Of a stretch of 41,422 nt of DNA, positions 8,271 to 16,255 are shown piece by piece. The stretch covers positions 1 through 41,422 of the forward strand of contig CANSAF010000019.1 of the NCBI GenBank assembly GCA_947644645.1, written 5' to 3'. Numbering within the stretch: the stretch's first letter is position 1; every line of letters begins with the position of its first letter. This DNA comes from an uncultured Sporosarcina sp. Lineage in GTDB: Bacteria > Bacillota > Bacilli > Bacillales_A > Planococcaceae. A program made the position numbers and the translations under genes. The notes under the pieces are model-generated. The model saw nothing but the letters and a program-made list of their open reading frames with translations, was not told the DNA's origin and did not search any database.

Positions 8271-8648
8271 ATGAAAAAGGTAGGTGTTTTAATTTTGTTA
8301 TTCGTTGGTTTGACAGCTATTGTGTTTTCGTTTAACCAATTCGTTTACCCACCATTACCAATAGAAAGTCACTCGGGAAAAGAAGTTGTAAAGATCCTTG
8401 AAAAGTCAAATCAAGAAGTTGCGGAAATTGGTGTGGAAGCAGGGACGATTTGGTTTATCACAAAAAATGACTATGATGTAGATGGGAAAATTCAACTTAT
8501 GATGGAAGAAAAAGGTTGGGTGTTTCAAGAGAAAGACGGCGCGGGGTTGTTTTTTGAGAGGGACGGGGAGAGATTGATTGTGACTACGGAAATGTGGAGC
8601 AAAAAATATGTCCTTGTCAAAGTCCCGGGTGTTGACGAGCAACGCTAA
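8271..8648 (+). CDS. Membrane-anchored small protein, unknown function
   Basis: A 125-residue protein with a basic N-terminus and one hydrophobic segment (about residues 4-24), then an extracytoplasmic mixed alpha/beta domain. There is no lipobox cysteine, so it is an N-anchored or secreted protein rather than a lipoprotein. ATG 8271 follows GGAGGGAG. An in-frame ATG at 8253 overlaps the upstream stop but lacks an SD. It is last in the apparent operon with two GNAT acetyltransferases. No family is recognised. Confidence 0.7.
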   Translation: MKKVGVLILLFVGLTAIVFSFNQFVYPPLPIESHSGKEVVKILEKSNQEVAEIGVEAGTIWFITKNDYDVDGKIQLMMEEKGWVFQEKDGAGLFFERDGERLIVTTEMWSKKYVLVKVPGVDEQR

Positions 8649-8710
8649 TTTTATTCAACTGTAAAATTTGTTATGCTAGTCTTATTGAATGAAAGAAGGA
8701 GCGTTTTTAG

Positions 8711-9475
8711 TTGAAGTGTATTTCTTGGAATGTTAATGGATTACGTGCTTGTGTACGAAAAGGATTTTTAGATTATTTTCATGAAGTCGATGCAGATTTG
8801 TTTGCAGTGCAAGAGATTAAGCTGCAAGAAGGACAAATTGATTTAGAGTTGGATGGTTATTATCAATACTGGAATTACGCCGAAAAGAAAGGGTATTCAG
8901 GGACAGCAGTATTTACAAAAGAAAAGCCTTTATCTGTTCATTATGGAGTTGGGGAAGACGAGTCCGAAGTGGAAGGGCGTATTTTGACATTGGAGTTTCC
9001 CGAGTTTTACTTTGTGAATGTGTATACACCAAATGCACAGCGCACCCTCGCGAGACTTCCTTATCGATTAGAGTGGGAAGCAAGAATGTATACATATTTG
9101 AATGAGTTGGATGAGAAGAAACCAGTTATCTATTGCGGCGATTTAAATGTTGCACATGCAGAAATTGATATTCGAAATGCGAAGTCCAATAAAGGGAATT
9201 CAGGTTTTACAGATGAAGAACGTGGGAAAATGACGAAGCTGTTGGAATCAGGATTTACAGATACATTTCGTTATTTTTATCCTGAAAAAGAAGGCGCATA
9301 TTCGTGGTGGTCGTATATGTCAAAAGTGCGCGAACGAAATATTGGCTGGCGGATTGATTACTTTATCACTTCGAAAAGATTAGAACCATTGCTTGAAAAA
9401 GCAGAAATTCATGCAGATGTAATGGGCAGTGATCATTGTCCAATTCTTCTGGAAGTGAATTTACCAGATAAATAA
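8711..9475 (+). CDS. exoA: Exodeoxyribonuclease III / AP endonuclease ExoA
   Basis: A 254-residue exonuclease III-type enzyme for base-excision repair, which cleaves abasic sites and degrades 3' ends. Motifs appear in order: WNVNGLR (Asn7), QEIKLQ (metal-binding Glu35), YSGTAVF, NVYTPNA, GDLNVAH (catalytic Asp and Asn), GWRIDYF and SDHCPI (active-site Asp-His). Length equals B. subtilis ExoA (about 252). The start is TTG 8711 with AAGGAG 9 nt upstream; no ATG lies nearby and MKCISWNVNG is the usual N-terminus. Transcribed alone. Confidence 0.95.
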   Translation: MKCISWNVNGLRACVRKGFLDYFHEVDADLFAVQEIKLQEGQIDLELDGYYQYWNYAEKKGYSGTAVFTKEKPLSVHYGVGEDESEVEGRILTLEFPEFYFVNVYTPNAQRTLARLPYRLEWEARMYTYLNELDEKKPVIYCGDLNVAHAEIDIRNAKSNKGNSGFTDEERGKMTKLLESGFTDTFRYFYPEKEGAYSWWSYMSKVRERNIGWRIDYFITSKRLEPLLEKAEIHADVMGSDHCPILLEVNLPDK

Positions 9476-9489
9476 TAAATGAAATTATG

Positions 9490-9516
9490 AGGGCTGCTTA
9501 ATGTAGCCTTTTTTTA
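9490..9516 (+). terminator. Probable rho-independent terminator
   Basis: A short bulged stem (AGG-G-CT paired with AGCCT) is followed by seven T directly after exoA. The stem is weak, but the T tract is clear. Confidence 0.5.
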
Positions 9517-9588
9517 TTGCTCGCTGAAACTTTTCGCCTGTTGAACCGTATAAAAGATATTAGGTTTTATTCGAGGGAGGCGGAAAAA

Positions 9589-10083
9589 GTGAGGAAATTG
9601 TATATTAAACAAAAAGTGTTAAGTATGAGGGGAAGATTTTCGGTAAAAGATGCAGAAGAGCAAGAAGTTTATTTTGTTGAAGGTAGCTTTATGCAAATCC
9701 CAAAAACTTTTTCGATTAACAATAATCAGTTGGAAGAAGTAGCAATGATTACGAAAAAAACATTTAGTTTTTTGCCAACTTTTTATGTTGATGTCAAAGG
9801 ACAGGAAACAATGACGATAAAAAAACAATTTTCATTTTTAAAAGCGCGTTACACAATCGATGCAGCGGGAATTGAAGTACGAGGAAATTGGTGGGATATG
9901 AATTTTGAAGTTTATCAAAATCAAAGTTTGGTCGGTTCTGTTCGTAAAGAGTGGTTTACTTGGGGAGATAGCTATGAATTAGAAATTGTAAATGATGAAA
10001 TGGAAGCGCTACTTGTTTCACTCGTCATTGCGATTGATTGTGCGAAAGCTGATCAAAGTGCGGCGGCAGGAGCTGCAACATGA
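9589..10083 (+). CDS. LURP-one-related family protein (YxjI-like)
   Basis: A 164-residue protein of the LURP-one-related family, a tubby-like beta-barrel fold of unknown bacterial function, possibly lipid-binding. Start MRKLYIKQKVLS is the usual family N-terminus and comes from GTG 9589, preceded by GAGGGAGGCGG. The upstream in-frame extension to 9517 is therefore not used. Alternating strands (about 12-130) contain FSINNN, KKQFSFLKARYTI and GNWWDMNFEVYQ; a C-terminal hydrophobic helix (about 141-156) is the central helix of this fold. It is followed 22 nt later by the DUF2200 gene. Confidence 0.8.
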   Translation: MRKLYIKQKVLSMRGRFSVKDAEEQEVYFVEGSFMQIPKTFSINNNQLEEVAMITKKTFSFLPTFYVDVKGQETMTIKKQFSFLKARYTIDAAGIEVRGNWWDMNFEVYQNQSLVGSVRKEWFTWGDSYELEIVNDEMEALLVSLVIAIDCAKADQSAAAGAAT

Positions 10084-10105
10084 TGAATTCAAAGGAGAAT
10101 AGACT

Positions 10106-10456
10106 ATGACAAAGCATAAAATTTATGCAATGCCATTTGCGAGTGTTTACCCGCATTATATTACGAAGGCAGAAAGAAAAGGGCGTACAAAAGCCGAAGT
10201 AGATGAAATCATTCGTTGGTTAACGGGCTATCATGATGAAGACTTAACGAATATTTTAGAAAATAAGACGGATTTTGAAACCTTTTTTACGAAAGCACCG
10301 CAATTAAATCCTTCCAGAAACCTCATAAAAGGAGTCATTTGTGGTATTCGAGTGGAAGAAATTGAGGAACCAATTATGCAGGAAATCCGTTATTTAGATA
10401 AATTGATTGATGAATTGGCAAAAGGAAAAGCAATGGAAAAGATTTTACGTTCTTAA
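10106..10456 (+). CDS. DUF2200-family protein
   Basis: A 116-residue protein matching DUF2200 along its whole length: [11 protein letters not shown] near the start, [44 protein letters not shown] and the end [18 protein letters not shown]. The family has no established biochemical role; it is small, soluble and widespread. SD AAAGGAG lies before the ATG. It sits in a close series (LURP-one protein, DUF2200, DUF1801; gaps of about 20 nt) suggesting one transcript of accessory house-cleaning or stress genes, an inference from spacing only. Confidence 0.85.
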   Translation: MTKHKIYAMPFASVYPHYITKAERKGRTKAEVDEIIRWLTGYHDEDLTNILENKTDFETFFTKAPQLNPSRNLIKGVICGIRVEEIEEPIMQEIRYLDKLIDELAKGKAMEKILRS

Positions 10457-10474
10457 AGAAACGGAGATGATCTT

Positions 10475-10894
10475 TTGTACGAATTAAAAACGAAAGAAAC
10501 GGATGTAGATGTCATCGAATTTATCGAATCTGTTGAAAGTGAAAAAAAGCGTGAAGATGCCTACCGATTGCTAGATATTTTCACGGAAATGACAGGTTTA
10601 GAAGCAAAAATGTGGGGTCCAAGCATTATTGGTTTTGGAAAATATCATTATCAATATGAAAGTGGACATAAAGGTGAAGCACCGCTCGTAGGTTTTTCTC
10701 CCCGTAAAGCGAAACATTCTTTGTATTTTGCATCAGGTGAATGGCGAGAGCCGCTTTTAAAAGAGTTAGGGAAACACAAAGCGGGGAAAGCTTGTATTTA
10801 CGTTAATAAATTGGATGATGTACATGAAGAAATTTTGAAGAGATTGATTACCGCTTCAATTGATTATCTAAGAAAAATTCATCCTGAAGAATAA
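10475..10894 (+). CDS. DUF1801-family protein (YdhG-like fold)
   Basis: A 139-residue protein of the DUF1801/YdhG-like family, related in fold to the frataxin-like proteins B. subtilis YdhG and YdeI. Typical signatures are MWGPSIIGFGKYHYQY (about 47-62), GFSPRKAKHSLY and KACIYVNKLDDV. Start TTG 10475 has ACGGAGAT 7-9 nt upstream. It ends in the 5' arm of a terminator. Its function is unknown; roles in metal handling or nucleic-acid metabolism have been suggested for relatives. Confidence 0.85.
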   Translation: MYELKTKETDVDVIEFIESVESEKKREDAYRLLDIFTEMTGLEAKMWGPSIIGFGKYHYQYESGHKGEAPLVGFSPRKAKHSLYFASGEWREPLLKELGKHKAGKACIYVNKLDDVHEEILKRLITASIDYLRKIHPEE

Positions 10895-10927
10895 ACATCA
10901 GTCGTCTATTCGGTTGGTGTTTTTTAG
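10894..10927 (+). terminator. Rho-independent terminator
   Basis: A 7-bp stem (AACATCA / TGGTGTT with one G-T pair) has a 14-nt loop and TTTTTT at its end. It begins at the stop codon of the DUF1801 gene. Its position argues against the upstream start at 10914 for the next gene. Confidence 0.6.
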
Positions 10928-10985
10928 TATAATTCCCCCATTCTTAGGACAAGTTAATGTTAGTGAGTTCGAAAGTGGGGATATT

Positions 10986-11426
10986 ATGCGAAAAAAAAGA
11001 TTCCAAATAATTGTTCTTTTATTATTCGTAAGCATGCTTCTTATGGCATGTACGAATCGAAGTATTGTTACGAAAAAAAATGACGAAGACCCAGAAGAAA
11101 TTGGCGAAGCATATGGATTTACAATGTTTAATGTTTCTTTTGATACGACGGAAATGAAAGAAGCACTTGTCAGTCGTTACGATGAAAAAATTGATAAAAC
11201 AGAAGCGGTTTATGAAAATAAAATTGATGCCGTTTTTTTGCATGGTGATGAAGCGATGGAAAAACTGGATGGGATTTTTAAAGAGCTTGAGCTAGATCCA
11301 GAGATGGATGATGAAGATATGATTAAAGAAACTTCAAAAGCCTTTGAAGTGATTGATTATAAAAGTATGAAATTGAAAGTGACATTTAAAGGGCGCGATA
11401 CGAAAGAGTTAATGATGACGAAATGA
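10986..11426 (+). CDS. YusW-like lipoprotein
   Basis: A 146-residue lipoprotein. The signal peptide is a basic start (MRKKR), a hydrophobic core and the lipobox LLMAC, with Cys21 as the lipidated residue. The mature part is short, acidic and matches the YusW-like family (ending in conserved FKGRDTKEL-type strands). B. subtilis YusW is of unknown function. ATG 10986 with GGGGA upstream is chosen because the upstream in-frame extension lies on the preceding terminator and would destroy the signal peptide. Single-gene unit closed by a strong hairpin. Confidence 0.75.
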   Translation: MRKKRFQIIVLLLFVSMLLMACTNRSIVTKKNDEDPEEIGEAYGFTMFNVSFDTTEMKEALVSRYDEKIDKTEAVYENKIDAVFLHGDEAMEKLDGIFKELELDPEMDDEDMIKETSKAFEVIDYKSMKLKVTFKGRDTKELMMTK

Positions 11427-11431
11427 AAGCT

Positions 11432-11465
11432 GCACCTAAAAGCCAAATTTGGGCTTTTAGGTGCG
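11432..11465. terminator. Strong hairpin, probable terminator
   Basis: A 13-14-bp perfect stem (GCACCTAAAAGCC / GGCTTTTAGGTGC) has a 6-7-nt loop directly after the YusW-like gene. The following tract (GCTTTGCGTTTTT) is only moderately T-rich. The 175 nt between it and the next minus-strand gene hold nothing identifiable. Confidence 0.7.
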
Positions 11466-11641
11466 CTTTGCGTTTTTGGTGTTCGCGGATGTTGTGTGAT
11501 TTTGAAGGCTTTTTCGTGTTGATGGCATTTTTTCTTTTGTTATGAAAAGACTAAAAGGAAAAGACTTATACTGCATTTATTAAGCTAGCGCAAAATGTGC
11601 CCGCAATCAACTATAATCTACCCGCAAATTAGTAATACCTG

Positions 11642-12628
11642 TTACTGCGCTAACTGGGGAGCCGGTAAAATCCGTTTTTCATCCATCATGTCAGATACTG
11701 TGCCGAGTTGATATCCTTTTTTCTTGATTTCCACAATCATTTGTTCAAGTCCTTCCGCGGTAGATTTTGTTGGATGCATTAAAATCATTGTGCCGTTATG
11801 GATTTCGGAAACGACGCGATTTGCCATTTCTGAAGGATTGGGATTCCGCCAATCAATGGTATCTATTGTCCAAAGAATGGTAAACATTTCTAATTTATGG
11901 GCAATTTTTACAGTTTCATCTTTAAAGCTACCGCTTGGTGGGGCGAACCATTTCGGCTTCACATTTAAAGTTTCTTCGATGATGTCATTTGTCATTTTTA
12001 GTTCATTCATTGTTTGTTCATTCGAAAAAGTTTTTAAATCTGGATGGCTATAAGCGTGATTGCCAATTTCATGATTGTCGTTGTAAATGGATTTCGCGAG
12101 ATCGGGATTTTTCTTGGTCCAACTGCCATCAAAGAAAAAGGTTGCTTGTATATCATGTTTCTTTAAAGTTTCTAAGATAGGTGGGATGAATTCATTGCCC
12201 CAAGCAACATTGATGAGGAAAGAGACCATTGGTTTTTCAGGATTCCCTTTATAAATTGGAGAAGGGGGTAATTCTGAAAAATGAACATTAGGTGATGTTT
12301 CTTCGTAGATGATTTTATTTTCATCAAATTGCTCATCTGGCCACATATTTAAGTAACTTTCTTCAATATTGACGTTTAGCCCATTATAGCCGGGAATTAG
12401 TTTCCAAACGCGGTCTATTTTTGCGTCTATCGGCGGCATATTATTTTGATTGGCATAGGCGTGAATTTGTTCCAATAAATTTTCGTTTTCAAACTGAGTT
12501 GGGATTAGTTCATGTTGTGCTGGATGATTGGTCGCTTGTTCTGTTTTCGGTGGTGCGGTAATGATTTCAAGAATGAGTATAACAAAGGCAATATATAAGA
12601 CATTTGTCAGTAGAAATTTTATTTTCAC
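11642..12628 (-). CDS. Polysaccharide deacetylase-like protein (YlxY type), degenerate active site
   Basis: A 328-residue extracytoplasmic protein with an N-terminal membrane/signal segment (about 5-23), an intermediate region and a NodB homology domain (about 132-310). Active NodB enzymes start with TFDDGP; here motif 1 reads SFLINVAWGNE, so the catalytic Asp pair is missing, as I recall for YlxY. Motif 2, GNHAYSHPDL, keeps both metal-binding histidines; motif 3 reads APPSGS instead of RxPxG, losing the Arg. The C-terminal MILMHPT keeps a His. It is probably a non-catalytic or altered-activity cell-wall protein. GTG start after TAGGAG. It is 33 nt downstream of the YfhD-like gene and likely co-transcribed. 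Confidence 0.82.
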   Translation of the reverse strand: MKIKFLLTNVLYIAFVILILEIITAPPKTEQATNHPAQHELIPTQFENENLLEQIHAYANQNNMPPIDAKIDRVWKLIPGYNGLNVNIEESYLNMWPDEQFDENKIIYEETSPNVHFSELPPSPIYKGNPEKPMVSFLINVAWGNEFIPPILETLKKHDIQATFFFDGSWTKKNPDLAKSIYNDNHEIGNHAYSHPDLKTFSNEQTMNELKMTNDIIEETLNVKPKWFAPPSGSFKDETVKIAHKLEMFTILWTIDTIDWRNPNPSEMANRVVSEIHNGTMILMHPTKSTAEGLEQMIVEIKKKGYQLGTVSDMMDEKRILPAPQLAQ

Positions 12629-12661
12629 GATGATTCTCCTAAATTCGAAGCGCGATGCAAA

Positions 12662-12829
12662 TTATTTTTTCTGATTTGCTTTGTTATTTTGGCGCTTTGG
12701 TCTCCTTAATTCTGCAAATTCTTTTGCCAATTCTTCTTTCATTTGATGTGGCTGGATCTTTTGGTTTTTAGGTGTTTGAGGTAGTGATTTTGATTGATTG
12801 CTTTTTCCCTTATGATCATCTCTTCCGAT
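12662..12829 (-). CDS. YfhD-like small protein with apparent AUC start codon
   Basis: A 55-residue hydrophilic, Lys/Gln-rich protein. GRDDHKGK, then KSLPQTPKNQKI and a MKEELAKEFAEL segment match the YfhD-type small proteins of Bacillales, which begin M-G-R-x and share LPQTPKN. In this frame the codon in the Met position is ATC, eight bases after a perfect AAAGGAGG SD. No ATG, GTG or TTG in frame has an SD; the upstream ATG at 12919 and TTG at 12865 have none and would add about 30 and 12 residues. I therefore propose initiation at AUC. A damaged start codon (pseudogene) or a sequencing error is the alternative. It lies upstream of the YlxY-like gene on the same strand. Confidence 0.55.
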   Translation of the reverse strand: MGRDDHKGKSNQSKSLPQTPKNQKIQPHQMKEELAKEFAELRRPKRQNNKANQKK

Positions 12830-13019
12830 TGGTAAAACCTCCTTTAATGATTTACTTTTATGATGTGCCAATTTGTTGTTTTTATGTATGCAAATTTTTG
12901 TTCTCCATAATATCGCCATAACTTATTCGTAAGAAACTAGTATAATCTGGTGACGTTACAATCAGTATGTTAAAATATTGAAAGAGACTTTTAGAAAAAA
13001 TATCGGAGTGAAAATCATT

Positions 13020-13571
13020 ATGAATACAAACAAAGTAACGAATGGTTCGTTTCAAAAGCGAAATTATAAACCATTTATCATTATTATTTCGGTTATTTTA
13101 ATCGGGGCGATTGGTGTTCTATCAGGGATGCCTGGATATGAGGATTTTGATGCGTTTGATATTACAATTTTACCGTTAATGAACGCAATTTTTAACAGCT
13201 TTACATTTGTCTTTTTGGTTTGTGCGTTGATTGCGATTTTGAAGAAAAATATAACGGTGCATCGCCGTTTTATTTACGCAGCAATGGGTACGACGACTTT
13301 ATTTTTATTTTCTTATGTTGCATTCCATTTCTTATCTCCTTCAACTCCATTTGGCGGAGAAGGGTTTATTGCGATGTTTTATTATTTCATTTTAATCACA
13401 CATATTGTACTTGCGGCAGTCATTGTGCCACTCGTATTAACGAGTATTGCACGCGCATGGAATATGGAAAATGAACGCCATCGTAAAATTGCAAGATGGA
13501 CAATGCCAATCTGGTTATATGTTAGTTTTACAGGGGTTTTAGTTTATATTTTAATCTCGCCGTATTATTGA
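13020..13571 (+). CDS. DUF420 membrane protein (YozB/CtaM-like)
   Basis: A 183-residue integral membrane protein with five predicted helices (about 20-40, 54-76, 86-107, 121-145 and 158-180). It belongs to DUF420, which includes B. subtilis YozB and the CtaM protein needed for haem-copper oxidase maturation in staphylococci (family knowledge). Conserved histidines appear in the hydrophobic segments, for example VHRRFIYAAMG, VAFHFLSPSTPFGG and ITHIVLA. Start ATG 13020 has GGAGTG about 10 nt upstream; the in-frame extension to 12978 lacks an SD. A role in cytochrome oxidase assembly is plausible, but no ctaCDEFG genes lie in the window. Followed by its own terminator. Confidence 0.85.
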   Translation: MNTNKVTNGSFQKRNYKPFIIIISVILIGAIGVLSGMPGYEDFDAFDITILPLMNAIFNSFTFVFLVCALIAILKKNITVHRRFIYAAMGTTTLFLFSYVAFHFLSPSTPFGGEGFIAMFYYFILITHIVLAAVIVPLVLTSIARAWNMENERHRKIARWTMPIWLYVSFTGVLVYILISPYY

Positions 13572-13581
13572 TAAAGTTAGA

Positions 13582-13616
13582 AGCTCGCATTGATTGCGGG
13601 CTTTTTTATTTTTTTG
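13582..13616 (+). terminator. Rho-independent terminator
   Basis: An 8-bp stem (AGCTCGCA / TGCGGGCT, one G-T pair) has a 4-5-nt loop and an extended T tract, just after the DUF420 gene. Confidence 0.8.
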
Positions 13617-13682
13617 TTATCGAACATATGATTTGTTTGTGAGTTGCGTTATAATAAAGAAAAGCTTAAAGGAGTTGAAAGC

Positions 13683-14162
13683 ATGACAGGAAACACACAC
13701 ATCATGGGAGGTATCGCAGCAAGTCTTGCTTACGCTCAGTTTGCAAATGAAAACCCAATCATTATGGTAGGTACAGGGATTATTGGCGCACTGTTACCAG
13801 ATATTTGCCATAGTGGAAGTAAAATCGGTAAAAGATTACCGTTATTATCTAAATTCGTGAATGCGATTTTTGGTCATCGCACATTTACGCATAGCTTATT
13901 GTTTTTAGTGATCATTGCAATGCTGATGAATACTTTATTTCAAAATGATGCGATTAAAATCGGTTTGCTTATTGGAATGATTAGCCATTATATACTAGAT
14001 ATGGCGACGAAAAATGGTATTCAATTATTTTTCCCAATTCGATTCACCGTGCGTTTTCCGGTGACGACGAGAACTGGAAGTAAAGTAGAAAGTATTATTT
14101 TTAGCGTAATGGCGCTAATTTCATTTTACTTTGGTTTTCAAGCGCTTGGGTTTTATTTTTAA
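13683..14162 (+). CDS. YdjM/DUF457-type membrane-bound metal-dependent hydrolase
   Basis: A 159-residue membrane protein of the LexA-binding, metal-dependent hydrolase family. Family motifs are TGNTHIMGG at the N-terminus, GALLPDICHSGSKIGKRLP, GHRTFTHSLLF (metal-binding histidines) and SHYILDMATKNGIQLFFP. These His/Asp motifs lie at the ends of four predicted helices. Members resemble the membrane hydrolase YdjM and YvsG; the substrate is not known. ATG 13683 has AAAGGAG nearby. Single gene between terminators. Confidence 0.88.
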   Translation: MTGNTHIMGGIAASLAYAQFANENPIIMVGTGIIGALLPDICHSGSKIGKRLPLLSKFVNAIFGHRTFTHSLLFLVIIAMLMNTLFQNDAIKIGLLIGMISHYILDMATKNGIQLFFPIRFTVRFPVTTRTGSKVESIIFSVMALISFYFGFQALGFYF

Positions 14163-14169
14163 ATGAAAA

Positions 14170-14206
14170 ATGTGGCAATCCAAATTAAGGAGAGCCATAT
14201 TTTTTT
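14170..14206. terminator. Probable bidirectional terminator
   Basis: A 6-7-bp stem (ATGTGGC / GCCATAT with a G-T pair) has a 17-nt loop and runs of T on both outgoing strands. It lies between the convergent YdjM-like gene and the minus-strand anchored protein. Confidence 0.5.
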
Positions 14207-14207
14207 A

Positions 14208-14705
14208 TTATAAAGTTCCGAGATGATCGGTGGAAATTGTTTCTTTAAATGGAATGCCGAAATAATGATAAGTAAATTGGATTTTATGAATTTTATCGGT
14301 ATGCTTTGCGGTGATTCCATAAATTTCATCGTTTTCAGATGCAGTGCCATTATCCATATTATTGAACATAACTGTTGGGGATGTCTTTGTTTGGATGGTT
14401 ACGTCTGACAACTTTTTAAAATTCAAAGCATTCTCTTGTAGCATTTCATCAGCAATTGTAAATCCTTGCATAGGGTTGCTATGTTGAATTTTAGCTATTG
14501 ATGGTAGTTCTTCATTATTCACGAGGACTTCTTTAATTTGAATTCCTTGAAGCCCACCATTCCCGACGCCAATAACTATGAGTGAGCCATCCTTGCTTGA
14601 GGCAAGCGTCCCAACTTCTAAAGGTGGGTTTAGTTTGATGACAATAAATAAGCTTGTGAGCATTCCTAAAGTAAGAATGGCTATCAAAATATATTTTTTA
14701 CGCAT
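14208..14705 (-). CDS. Membrane-anchored protein of unknown function
   Basis: A 165-residue protein with a basic N-terminus, one hydrophobic helix (about 4-24) and an exported domain rich in short beta-strands (LIVIGVGNGGLQGIQIKEVLVNN onward, in two parts). No lipobox is present. AAAAGGAG lies at normal distance before the ATG. It is alone on the minus strand. I do not recognise the family; the fold pattern recalls small immunoglobulin-like secreted domains, which is only an impression. Confidence 0.7.
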   Translation of the reverse strand: MRKKYILIAILTLGMLTSLFIVIKLNPPLEVGTLASSKDGSLIVIGVGNGGLQGIQIKEVLVNNEELPSIAKIQHSNPMQGFTIADEMLQENALNFKKLSDVTIQTKTSPTVMFNNMDNGTASENDEIYGITAKHTDKIHKIQFTYHYFGIPFKETISTDHLGTL

Positions 14706-14820
14706 GTTTCACGACTCCTTTTAGATGATTCAGAATTCATTGACTTGTATTGATTGTATCATATTATAAAGGCTTTTGAATGTTTTTGTGGAATATAATT
14801 ATGAAAGGGGGAGTTGGTGG

Positions 14821-15324
14821 ATGTTGATACGAAAAGCGACAGAAAAAGATGCGGTGGATATTGCGAGAGTCCATGTAGAGAGTTGGCGAACGACGTACAA
14901 AGGGATTGTGCCAGATCTATATTTAAATAATCTTTCAGCTGAAGAGCGCGAACAAAATTGGTTAAATGGGATTAAAGAAAATGGTGTCTACATAGCGGAA
15001 GATGAAAGTGGAGAAATTGTCGGATTTGCAACGGGTGGTAAGGAAAGAACGGGGAAATATCAAGCATATGATGGTGAGTTATATGCAATTTATTTATTAA
15101 AAACTGCCCAGGGAAAAGGACTGGGGCGTAAACTATTTGAAGTCATTGTAGATGATTTGAAAAAGAAAGGATTCAATTCAATGTTAATTTGGGCGTTAGC
15201 CGATAATCCTGCATGCCACTTTTATGAAAAGCTTGGTGGTAAACGAATAGATACAGCTGAAATTGAGATTGGTGGAAAGCGGCTAGGGGAAGTTGCATTT
15301 GGTTGGCAAGGTTTTGATGTTTGA
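14821..15324 (+). CDS. GNAT-family N-acetyltransferase
   Basis: A 167-residue acetyltransferase. It begins MLIRKATEKDAVDIARVHVESW, the common N-terminus of the RimI/YjaB-like group. The CoA-binding loop LKTAQGKGLGRKLFE lies at about 96-110, and ALADNPACHFYEKLGGKR is the C-terminal signature. ATG 14821 follows GGGGGAG; an upstream in-frame start at 14776 lies before that SD. Third GNAT gene of the window, but not adjacent to the other pair. Substrate unknown. Confidence 0.9.
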   Translation: MLIRKATEKDAVDIARVHVESWRTTYKGIVPDLYLNNLSAEEREQNWLNGIKENGVYIAEDESGEIVGFATGGKERTGKYQAYDGELYAIYLLKTAQGKGLGRKLFEVIVDDLKKKGFNSMLIWALADNPACHFYEKLGGKRIDTAEIEIGGKRLGEVAFGWQGFDV

Positions 15325-15409
15325 ACTATTATTCAAAAAATGAATGGTGCAAGATATATAGGAAAGCTGAATAAGGGTTCATGGTAGTGGTTGAAGGGAC
15401 GATATAGAA

Positions 15410-16144
15410 ATGAGAATTTTTTTCAAGCAAATGATTGGTGCAAGTTTTTCGATATCCGTATTTTTTATCATTATGCTAGTGATTCATAGATTTAATTTTT
15501 ACGGATTTAGTGAAGATATTTCAAATTTATGGATTTGGTTGTTGTTTTATGGTTATGGGATTTTATGTGCTTTCTTAATTGATTTGATCAGAAAATATAT
15601 GCCGCATTTATCGCTTATTAAACAAGCGATACTTTATATTTTCTTTGGCTATTTGATATTTTTTATCGTTGGAGCAAGTGAGCCGATATTTATGGTTATT
15701 GCTGGAACAGTTGGCGCTTTCTTTTCACTGCTTTTTTGGCTTGGAAAAGAAAGTTTAAAACCTTCTAAGTGGTATGCTTGGCTAGTGTTTATAATTCCCC
15801 TTATTAGCTTGGCAATAATGCCGTTTGATCTGACAAGTAAGGTCGGTTGGCACGAAACGAAAGGCAGTCATTCTTTGACCGTTGCATACGATTATTTTAA
15901 TGGGAAACATCTTGTGCCAATTCATGGTGAAAAAGGTGAGGAAATTTACTTTACAATTGAACATAACGTAATCGATTTTGATAGTTATGGGGTATCGATC
16001 GATTTAGAAGGTCCAGTCGTTGAAATGGAAACGGATGAAATCTACCGTGTTGTTTTTGAAGAAAAGGCAATGAAAAATATTTTTGTGACGGCAGATAAAG
16101 GGCGTAATGGCAAGTTTCAAGTTAAATGGTGGAAAGAAAAATAG
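15410..16144 (+). CDS. Multipass membrane protein of unknown function with exported C-terminal domain
   Basis: A 244-residue protein: four predicted helices in the first half (about 7-28, 41-62, 70-90 and 92-112), a fifth hydrophobic segment at about 122-139, then an outside domain (about 145-244) rich in beta-strands and charged residues, ending KWWKEK. The ATG has GGGACG upstream, a weak SD. No family is recognised; small Bacillus membrane proteins with a similar layout are unannotated. It lies 85 nt after the GNAT gene with no terminator between, so the two may share a transcript. Confidence 0.7.
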   Translation: MRIFFKQMIGASFSISVFFIIMLVIHRFNFYGFSEDISNLWIWLLFYGYGILCAFLIDLIRKYMPHLSLIKQAILYIFFGYLIFFIVGASEPIFMVIAGTVGAFFSLLFWLGKESLKPSKWYAWLVFIIPLISLAIMPFDLTSKVGWHETKGSHSLTVAYDYFNGKHLVPIHGEKGEEIYFTIEHNVIDFDSYGVSIDLEGPVVEMETDEIYRVVFEEKAMKNIFVTADKGRNGKFQVKWWKEK

Positions 16145-16207
16145 TCATTCCAAGGAACTAGAAACGAATGCCACAAAAAGCAGCAAAGAACACAAACAAC
16201 CCGCAAC

Positions 16208-16251
16208 ACAAAAAAAGGGAAGTGTCGCGAAAAGTTTTTCGCGACAGCTTC
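16208..16251 (-). terminator. Rho-independent terminator for the short-chain dehydrogenase gene
   Basis: An 11-bp or longer perfect stem (TGTCGCGAAAA / TTTTCGCGACA) is extended by GAAG/CTTC pairs. On the minus strand it is followed by CCCTTTTTTT, directly after the short-chain dehydrogenase stop. Confidence 0.8.
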
Positions 16252-16255
16252 ACCC

